The translations under genes were made by a program, and so were the position numbers. DNA of 20,581 bases from Akkermansiaceae bacterium (GTDB taxonomy: Bacteria; Verrucomicrobiota; Verrucomicrobiia; Verrucomicrobiales; Akkermansiaceae). Of the stretch, positions 15,568 to 20,581 are shown piece by piece. The notes under the pieces are model-generated. The model was not told the origin of the DNA. It saw only the letters and a list, made by a program, of their open reading frames with translations, and searched no databases. Numbering within the stretch: the first letter of the stretch is position 1; each line of letters starts with the position of its first letter. The stretch is from the NCBI GenBank assembly GCA_018676385.1, contig JABHEX010000112.1, positions 1-20,581 on the forward strand, in the 5' to 3' direction.

Positions 15568-16902
15568 TTAGCCGTCGAGCGTCCAGCCGTCACGGTATTT
15601 CTTCGAGAGAAACGCAGTCGCCTCAGGCGTGTCGCACTTACCAGTAGCGCCATTGTAAGCAATTTTGTCTCCCGCTCGGTAAGCCACTAGACCAAGCATC
15701 ATGGTTTCGATCATTTTAGAGGAATACTCAAAGTCACAAGCGGTCTCGCACTTGCCCGACTTAGCGGCATCGATCCATTGCTTTTGGAAATGCCCGACTT
15801 CTGGCTGCATCTCCTTGGGATCACGGCGATCGTAGTAGCTCATGTTCGCATCACGTCCGTATGGCATGAGAATCCGCCGCCTGGCGTCTGCAATGAGAAA
15901 CCCTTTATCGCCCTTGAACATCACTCCATGACCAATTTTTTTGAGGTCGATGATGTCAGATGGTGATTTGGGCATCGCCCCTCCCTGATGCCAGTTGAGT
16001 CTGATCTCAGGTCGCCAGTCGTTAGCCGGAATTCCGAAAGAAGAAGCCAGCTTCACGGGTGTCACGTCGGGATTATACTTGTCACCTGTAGCTTTTGCCC
16101 ACGTCGGCAAATCGGCATCCAGTGCATTCCAGGCAAGATCCATCGTATGGCTTCCCATATCACCAACTTGCCCGGCGCCAAAGTCCCAGTACATATTCCA
16201 GCTCAGGCAATTTGATCCAGGTCCCCTCATGGCCTCGAAGTAGCCCGGATTATATGGATGGTGCGGTGATGGTCCAAGCCACAGATCGTAGTTCAAATGC
16301 TTCGGGGGATTTCCCGCCGCGGGAAGATACCCTGGCTTAGGATGCTGCCTATTGCCCCAGGCATGCACATCCTTCAATTCACCAATCGCACCGTCTTTGA
16401 TGAGCTCACGGACACGGCTGAAATTGGCTCCTGCATGAAGTTGCGTGCCGATTTGAGTAGCCACCTTATCTTTGCGCTTGAGATAATTCGCACGCACGAT
16501 CCGCGCTTCCTCACAAGTGATTGCGAGGGGTTTCTCCAAATAGACGTGCAGATCACGGTTCAGTGCCCAGTTGGCGATAAACGCATGAGTGTGATCCGGT
16601 GTGCTGATCACCACGGCATCTAGCGTTTTTTCTGCATCGAGCAGTTTCCGCCAATCATGGTAGCGTTTTGCTTTCGGAAATTCTTTAGCAGCAAGTGCGA
16701 GGTGCTTGTCATCCACATCACAGATGGCGATCACGCTCTCTTTACTGACACTTGACCAATGGGCTTTCGCTCTGCCAAACGATCCGATCAACGCGATGTT
16801 CAGCTTGCTGTTCGCGCTTTGGCCAAAAACCGAACCACTTGGAAGAATTGTTAACCCACCACCGATGGTAGCCGCTTTTTGTAGAAAATTTCGTCGCTTC
16901 AT
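15568..16902 (-). CDS. Tat-exported Gfo/Idh/MocA family oxidoreductase (3), altered cofactor motif
   Basis: The 444-residue protein starts with a very short n-region and twin arginines (MKRRNFLQK), a hydrophobic stretch, and cleavage near VFGQ28. The expected GxGGRG cofactor loop reads IGSFGRAKAHW at residues 39-49: the second Gly is Phe and the last is Ala. The rest is normal: LDAVVISTPDHTHAFIANWA, YLEKPLAITC with Glu123-Lys124-Pro125, YDLWLGPSPHHPYNPGYF, and GAGQVGDMGSHTMDLAWNAL with His and Asp in the usual catalytic spacing. The segment after LWLGPSP matches a large group of exported planctomycete and verrucomicrobial proteins. A promoter candidate lies at 16924-16952, and AAGGAT occurs about 13 nt before the ATG. 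Whether the altered loop still binds NAD(P) is open. Confidence 0.9.
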   Translation of the reverse strand: MKRRNFLQKAATIGGGLTILPSGSVFGQSANSKLNIALIGSFGRAKAHWSSVSKESVIAICDVDDKHLALAAKEFPKAKRYHDWRKLLDAEKTLDAVVISTPDHTHAFIANWALNRDLHVYLEKPLAITCEEARIVRANYLKRKDKVATQIGTQLHAGANFSRVRELIKDGAIGELKDVHAWGNRQHPKPGYLPAAGNPPKHLNYDLWLGPSPHHPYNPGYFEAMRGPGSNCLSWNMYWDFGAGQVGDMGSHTMDLAWNALDADLPTWAKATGDKYNPDVTPVKLASSFGIPANDWRPEIRLNWHQGGAMPKSPSDIIDLKKIGHGVMFKGDKGFLIADARRRILMPYGRDANMSYYDRRDPKEMQPEVGHFQKQWIDAAKSGKCETACDFEYSSKMIETMMLGLVAYRAGDKIAYNGATGKCDTPEATAFLSKKYRDGWTLDG

Positions 16903-16923
16903 TATCTTATCTTGATCCTTTGT

Positions 16924-16952
16924 ATAGTATGTGACGTTACTTCTGCTGACAA
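16924..16952 (-). promoter_or_regulatory. Promoter candidate for the oxidoreductase at 15568-16902
   Basis: On the minus strand TTGTCA (16952-16947, five of six) and TACTAT (16929-16924, four of six) are spaced by 17 bp. Transcription would start near 16917, giving a leader of about 15 nt that contains AAGGAT. Confidence 0.4.
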
Positions 16953-17003
16953 TCTTTCTTATCCTTTTAGTTTTTCACGTATGAGGCTGTTTGTGAGTGC
17001 TTG

Positions 17004-17032
17004 TTGACACTGCATAGAACTTTCTCTATAAC
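17004..17032 (+). promoter_or_regulatory. Near-consensus promoter predicting a leaderless CBS-protein mRNA
   Basis: A perfect TTGACA at 17004-17009, a 17-bp spacer and TATAAC at 17027-17032 (five of six) make the best promoter in the window. Counting from the -10 element, +1 falls on or next to position 17039, the A of the ATG start codon. No ribosome-binding site fits in the six bases between. Confidence 0.75.
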
Positions 17033-17038
17033 AGTACT

Positions 17039-17482
17039 ATGGAACTTTTGCTGTCAGATATTATTAAGGAAAACGAGGGTCGGATATGTAAAGTGGATCC
17101 AGAAGTTACTATTGAGGAAGCAGCCAAACTCATGATGGCTGAGCGCGTGGGAGCATTGCTTGTAATGAATGAGGAATGGGTCATCGGAGTTCTCACAGAG
17201 CGCGATATCGTTTACCGCGTGCTTGCCCAAGGAGGTAATATTACAACCACCCAAGTACACGAGGCAATGTCAAGGGACGTGGTGGTAGTCAAACCATCAC
17301 TCACCGTACATGATGCCATGCAGGTAGTCACCGAGAAAAGATTCCGCCACTTACCCGTCGTAAGCGGCGGCCACCTGATAGGCGTGGTCTCAAGCGGCGA
17401 CTTGACACGTAGGATCGTCGCAGAACGGGAAGGCGTCATCGACACCCTTTACGATTATATTTACGGCACGTATCCGGGTTAA
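17039..17482 (+). CDS. Two-CBS-domain protein
   Basis: This 147-residue cytoplasmic protein consists almost entirely of a CBS pair (Bateman module). CBS1 spans about residues 8-62 with VTIEEAAKLMMAERVGALLV and VIGVLTERDIVYRV; CBS2 spans about 77-128 with MSRDVVVVKPSLTVHDAM, RFRHLPVVSGGHLIGVV and SSGDLTRRI. CBS pairs bind adenosine nucleotides or similar ligands and usually regulate a partner enzyme or channel; stand-alone pairs act as sensors for separate partners. A short C-terminal tail ends in YDYIYGTYPG, as in other stand-alone family members. It has its own strong promoter and a divergent neighbour, so it appears to be a single-gene unit. The partner cannot be told from context. Confidence 0.92.
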   Translation: MELLLSDIIKENEGRICKVDPEVTIEEAAKLMMAERVGALLVMNEEWVIGVLTERDIVYRVLAQGGNITTTQVHEAMSRDVVVVKPSLTVHDAMQVVTEKRFRHLPVVSGGHLIGVVSSGDLTRRIVAEREGVIDTLYDYIYGTYPG

Positions 17483-17566
17483 AGGACGGGCGCCTTGAGC
17501 AATATGATCTGAACGCAAACATTAGCAGCCCACACAGCCCAGCGCTTTTAATAGCATTCCGTTGGA

Positions 17567-17600
17567 ATTCGTTGTACACGAATGTCAATCTTGCGACATT
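17567..17600 (+). repeat. Two adjoining inverted repeats before the sigma factor gene
   Basis: ATTCGT at 17567-17572 pairs with ACGAAT at 17578-17583 (5-nt spacer). AATGTC at 17581-17586 pairs with GACATT at 17595-17600 (8-nt spacer). They overlap by three bases and end four bases before the ribosome-binding site AGGTGG (17604-17609). They could be operator sites or alternative leader hairpins. Confidence 0.4.
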
Positions 17601-17617
17601 AGCAGGTGGATCACCCT

Positions 17618-18151
17618 ATGGAAGCTGAAGACCTAGATACTCCGAATGACTTCATTCACGAGGTCACGCGATACCAATCGGCGATCGCAGCGTATATCCG
17701 GTCGCTGCTACCAACGCACCCGGACTACATGGACATCCTCCAGGAGGTGAATGTGACGCTCTGGAGAAAAAGGGATAAATACCGCCCGGGCAGCAATTTC
17801 AAAGCCTGGGCATTCAGCACCGCCCGCTACCACGTCATGAGCGCCCGGCGGAAAATGGTAGCCGACTCCAGCCGACTCATCTTCAGCGAGGAACTCATCT
17901 CCATGCTCGCCGAGGAGTCGCCATACGAAAATGAACCGGTCGTCGAAAGCAAACTCGCCGCCCTGAATCTCTGCCTCGGCGAGATCAGCAGCAAAAACCG
18001 CGAACTGCTTAAAATCCGCTACTCCGACGGCATCAACCGAGGGAGACCAACACATTTGGGCCAACGGTCCATCGGCCGCTGGCCCGACCACCTTCCACAT
18101 CACGCTAGGCGAAGTCATCACCGAGGGCACGACCTACTCCCTAACGGTTGA
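17618..18151 (+). CDS. ECF-type sigma factor, truncated before the region 4 helix-turn-helix (probable pseudogene)
   Basis: From the ATG at 17618 (AGGTGG eight bases upstream; a GTG at 17606 would add MDHP) the reading frame codes for a sigma-70-family extracytoplasmic-function factor of the type frequent in Planctomycetes and Verrucomicrobia. Region 2 is intact: MDILQEVNVTLWRKRDKY (about residues 38-55), then NFKAWAFSTARYHVMSARRK (60-79), which binds core polymerase and the -10 element. Region 4 begins normally with LAALNLCLGEISSKNRELLK and IRYSDGIN, then at about residue 140 (position 18037) the sequence turns into a basic, low-complexity tail (RSHHRGHDLLPNG) that is an out-of-frame reading of another gene. 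The helix-turn-helix for -35 recognition is therefore missing. Genes of this type are normally followed by an anti-sigma FecR-like gene, which is absent. The protein is unlikely to work as a normal sigma factor. Confidence 0.82.
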   Translation: MEAEDLDTPNDFIHEVTRYQSAIAAYIRSLLPTHPDYMDILQEVNVTLWRKRDKYRPGSNFKAWAFSTARYHVMSARRKMVADSSRLIFSEELISMLAEESPYENEPVVESKLAALNLCLGEISSKNRELLKIRYSDGINRGRPTHLGQRSIGRWPDHLPHHARRSHHRGHDLLPNG

Positions 18152-18806
18152 CGTGTTCCAGACTGACGGCTTCACCGACTCGGAAGCGACGATCCGGCTA
18201 TTTGGCAGCGATTCAGGCTTCGAGACTGAGTTGGCTGAAGTCGCCGGCATCACGCCGCCCCAGAACGGGACCTTGCTCAACCAGACCGTCATGTTCACAG
18301 CATCGGCTGGCGATGCCACCGGGCAGACGCTGGGCATTGCCCTGGTCGGTTCCGGTGGCACTCAGGTGCGATTTGACAACATCCGCCTCACCGCCACCGC
18401 GCCTGCCCCGAGCAACACCTTCGCCAATTGGATCGATGGTTCAGGGCTTCCCGTTTCCGACCAAGACTTCGACGACGATCCGGACGGCGACAACCTGGAT
18501 AATGGCTTGGAAGCATGGTTTGGCACACATCCCGGGCAGTGGAGCTCAGGGCTGTCCCTCGGCAGCACCGTCGGCCTCGTCACCACCTTCACCCATCCAC
18601 AGAACGCAAACCCTCCAAGCGACCTAACAGGCTACTACGAGTGGTCGCCAAACCTCAGCGACTGGTATGCCAGCGGCAGCGGACCAGTCGACGGGCCAAG
18701 CGTCACCTTTACCCCTAACACCAACGGCAGCACCACCACCGTTACCGCGACAGCCAGCGAGGCGCTAGACCATCTATTCATACGGGCCGGGGTGATGCAG
18801 AACTGA
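18039..18806 (+). pseudogene. 3' remnant of a large secreted protein (lectin-like module plus calcium-binding-type C-terminus)
   Basis: In this frame, one base off the sigma factor frame, the sequence is open and protein-like well before the first possible start (GTG at 18153). It begins inside a beta-sandwich module: GDQHIWANGPSAAGPTTFHI, TEGTTYSLTVDVFQTDGFTD, FTASAGDATGQTLGIAL and TQVRFDNIRLTAT, which resembles carbohydrate-binding jelly-roll domains. Next comes a linker, NTFANWIDGSGLPV, and an Asp-rich segment DQDFDDDPDGDNLDNGLEAW like thrombospondin type-3 or dockerin-like calcium sites, then a beta-rich end closing in LDHLFIRAGVMQN. This C-terminus is typical of large extracellular proteins of Verrucomicrobia. 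There is no signal peptide or N-terminal domain, so the gene has lost its 5' part. If translated from 18153 it would give a cytoplasmic fragment of 217 residues. Confidence 0.72.
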
Positions 18807-18927
18807 ATAAGGAAAGGGCGGAGCTATCGATTCGCACGAACCGGTGAAAAAATCATCGACAGGGAGGTAACCATAGAAGCAAATAAAAAGAGAGAAAGAA
18901 GCCCCAAAAAGGGTAATCCATATCATC

Positions 18928-20581
18928 ATGAAAAACATCATCACTATCCTAACTGCATCGGCGCTCAGCCTTGCTTTTTTGAGTCCTGCCTCAGCACAGG
19001 ACAAACCTACAACCAAAGTCCCCGGTGGCTTGAGTAGTAAGAAGGGAAATGGGAAGATTCTTCCGCCCAACTCGAAGCATTTCAAAGTGGCAGGGCACGA
19101 CGCCTATCTTGCTATGCCCAAGGGAGTGAAGCCTAGCGAAAAGACCCCGTGGCTGTGGTATTGCCCGAGCGACTACAAACTGCCCGGAAGACTCGAGCAG
19201 TGGATGATGAAGCAGTGTCTCGACAATGGCATCGCCGTTGCAGGGATCGATGTTAGAGGGGGTTTTGGGACGCCGGCAGGGCGCAAAATTTTCACCGCAT
19301 TTCATAAAGAACTCACCGAGAAGCACGGACTGACCAAAAAGGTCTGCATGCTGGCGCGCAGCTACGGCGGCACGCAGATGTATAACTGGGCCGCCGAACA
19401 CCCCGAGTCGATTGCCTGCCTGGCAGGCATCTACCCGGTCTGCAATCTAGCGAGTTACCCAGGGATGAAATCCGCTGCGGGGAAATACAAAATGCCCCTA
19501 GAGCAGTTCACCAAGGAGCTCAGGCAGCACAATCCGATCGACCGACTAGCGCCGCTGGCCAAGGCGAAAGTGCCGATCTATCACAACACCGGGGACATCG
19601 ACACCTTGGTGCCGCCGAAAGATAACTCCTTCCTCGTGCAGAGCCGCTACAAGGCACTCGGCGGAGATATGACAGTAACGATTTTCAAAGGCCAGGGGCA
19701 CAACTACTGGTCCGGGTTTTTTGAGGATAAAGCCATGGCAGCCTTTATTATCAAACACGCAAAGAAGGCGGCCGTAAGCCTCCCTAAAGTCTTGATCGTG
19801 GGCGATTCCATCTCCGGTGGCTACAGCAAAAGCCTGATCAAGCAGCTGGAGGGCAAGGCTGAGCTTGTCAAACTGGGGGCCGTAGCCGGCTACAGGATTC
19901 AGAAAGAGACATTTTGGCATTCGCGGGGGACTGCTAAAAATCTGGACTTTGGCAGCGCCAAGGCATGCATCGTGGATTTTGAACGCTTTGAGAAACATCT
20001 CTCCGAAACCAAGTACGCGGTGATTCATTTCAACTTTGGACTCAACGACATCTTCCGCGGCAGGAAGGGAGCATGGCACAACCCGGTAGATCAATACGCC
20101 AAGGATTTGGCCAAGATCGTGAAGTTGCTGAAAAAAAATGGAGCCAAGGTCATCTGGGCCAGCACGACCCCGATTCCAGCCAACGCGCCGCATAATCCCG
20201 AGGGTGATGAAATCATCTACAATGCCGCCGCAGCAAAGGTGATGAAGGCAAATAATGTCCCGATCAACGACCTGCACAGCCTGGTCACCAGCTGGGATGG
20301 TTATGCCGAATGGAAAAAAGGCAATGACGTCCACTTCAGCGGCGGCGTCTACGCGAAATTGGCTGCGCAGATTGCTAAGAAAATCACCGCGGCCCTTGCC
20401 GAGAAGTCTCCCGCGCGCCCCCGTTCCTTTGGGTCAATGCAGAAGAGCTTGGAACCGAGCAAGGTGCTCACATACAAGACGGTCGGACAGCGGAAACTGA
20501 ACCTGCATATCTTCCAGCCCGAAGGCTTCAAGGTCAGCGACCAGCGACCGGCATACGTGGTTTTCCATGGCGGCGGCTGGC
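18928..20581 (+). CDS. Exported multidomain esterase: alpha/beta hydrolase - SGNH - alpha/beta hydrolase, open at window edge
   Basis: I translated from the ATG at 18928 with no stop through 551 residues to the window end. Residues 1-24 are a signal peptide (cleavage near ASAQ). Residues about 50-280 are an alpha/beta hydrolase domain: nucleophile elbow LARSYGGTQ with Ser145, acid candidate Asp223 or Asp225 in TGDIDTLVPP, and His258 in KGQGHNYW. Residues about 286-490 are an SGNH domain: VLIVGDSISGGYS with Ser294, FGLNDIF with Asn373, and GNDVHFSGG with Asp467 and His469. From about residue 510 a second alpha/beta hydrolase starts (LTYKTVGQRKLNLHIFQPEG, then the oxyanion-hole motif HGGGW at 547-551). 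All three domain types include carbohydrate esterases, so an exported deacylase for a multiply acylated polysaccharide is likely but unproven. It lies 121 bp downstream of the truncated secreted-protein gene. No good ribosome-binding site is close to the ATG. Confidence 0.85.
   Translation, partial: MKNIITILTASALSLAFLSPASAQDKPTTKVPGGLSSKKGNGKILPPNSKHFKVAGHDAYLAMPKGVKPSEKTPWLWYCPSDYKLPGRLEQWMMKQCLDNGIAVAGIDVRGGFGTPAGRKIFTAFHKELTEKHGLTKKVCMLARSYGGTQMYNWAAEHPESIACLAGIYPVCNLASYPGMKSAAGKYKMPLEQFTKELRQHNPIDRLAPLAKAKVPIYHNTGDIDTLVPPKDNSFLVQSRYKALGGDMTVTIFKGQGHNYWSGFFEDKAMAAFIIKHAKKAAVSLPKVLIVGDSISGGYSKSLIKQLEGKAELVKLGAVAGYRIQKETFWHSRGTAKNLDFGSAKACIVDFERFEKHLSETKYAVIHFNFGLNDIFRGRKGAWHNPVDQYAKDLAKIVKLLKKNGAKVIWASTTPIPANAPHNPEGDEIIYNAAAAKVMKANNVPINDLHSLVTSWDGYAEWKKGNDVHFSGGVYAKLAAQIAKKITAALAEKSPARPRSFGSMQKSLEPSKVLTYKTVGQRKLNLHIFQPEGFKVSDQRPAYVVFHGGGW

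Noticed and set aside
18861..18875. AGGGAGGTAA, a strong ribosome-binding-like sequence
   Set aside because: It is followed by ATA rather than a usual start codon and is too far from the ATG at 18928; the downstream frame does not match the esterase.
19546..20334. Minus-strand ORF of 262 codons
   Set aside because: It is antisense to the multidomain esterase, whose SGNH motifs are unmistakable in the plus frame.

Overview
The window looks like a chromosomal segment from a member of the Verrucomicrobiota, probably a marine or polysaccharide-degrading lineage near Rubritalea/Akkermansiaceae; that finer placement is inference. The strongest pointer is the prepilin-like gene at 1-1630, which I read as Verru_Chthon cassette protein A, a family named for Verrucomicrobium and Chthoniobacter. 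Supporting signs are three secreted Tat-type Gfo/Idh/MocA oxidoreductases, a DUF1080 protein, a ThuA-like protein, a sialate O-acetylesterase-type enzyme, and a sigma factor of the type common in Planctomycetes and Verrucomicrobia. I see no rRNA, tRNA, CRISPR array, transposase or phage gene.

Layout. 1-1630 (-): a 543-codon open N-terminal part of a Verru_Chthon A protein running off the left edge. 1631-1962: a gene-poor divergent spacer. 1963-3991 (+): hflK and hflC. 4124-4906 (+): exported DUF1080 protein. 5093-5779 (+): spermidine-synthase-like protein, convergent with a dual-specificity phosphatase (5913-6416, -). 6577-7524 (+): stand-alone formyltransferase. 7643-16902: a carbohydrate block with three Tat-exported Gfo/Idh/MocA proteins (one +, two -), a predicted lipoprotein, a ThuA-like protein, a sialate O-acetylesterase-like protein, a HEAT-like/beta-rich secreted protein and a GDSL/SGNH hydrolase. 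17039-17482 (+): a two-CBS-domain protein with a near-consensus promoter that predicts a leaderless mRNA. 17618-18806: a sigma factor gene that loses its region 4 and runs, in another frame, into the 3' end of an unrelated secreted-protein gene, which looks like a deletion junction. 18928-20581 (+): the first 551 residues of an exported multidomain esterase (alpha/beta hydrolase, then SGNH, then the start of a second alpha/beta hydrolase), cut by the right edge.

How the genes may work together. DUF1080, ThuA-like and Gfo/Idh/MocA families have all been linked to oxidative 3-keto-glycoside routes of sugar breakdown. Together with three acyl-esterase-type genes, the window fits exported handling of acylated polysaccharide fragments: esterases deacylate, oxidoreductases modify sugars, DUF1080-type enzymes cleave. 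This is inference from gene content; the genes are mostly separately transcribed and on both strands, so it is not one operon. The most striking items are the sigma factor/secreted protein junction, the triple-domain esterase, the leaderless promoter layouts, and one Gfo/Idh/MocA protein with a degraded nucleotide-binding motif. I found nothing that clearly amounts to a wholly new biological system.
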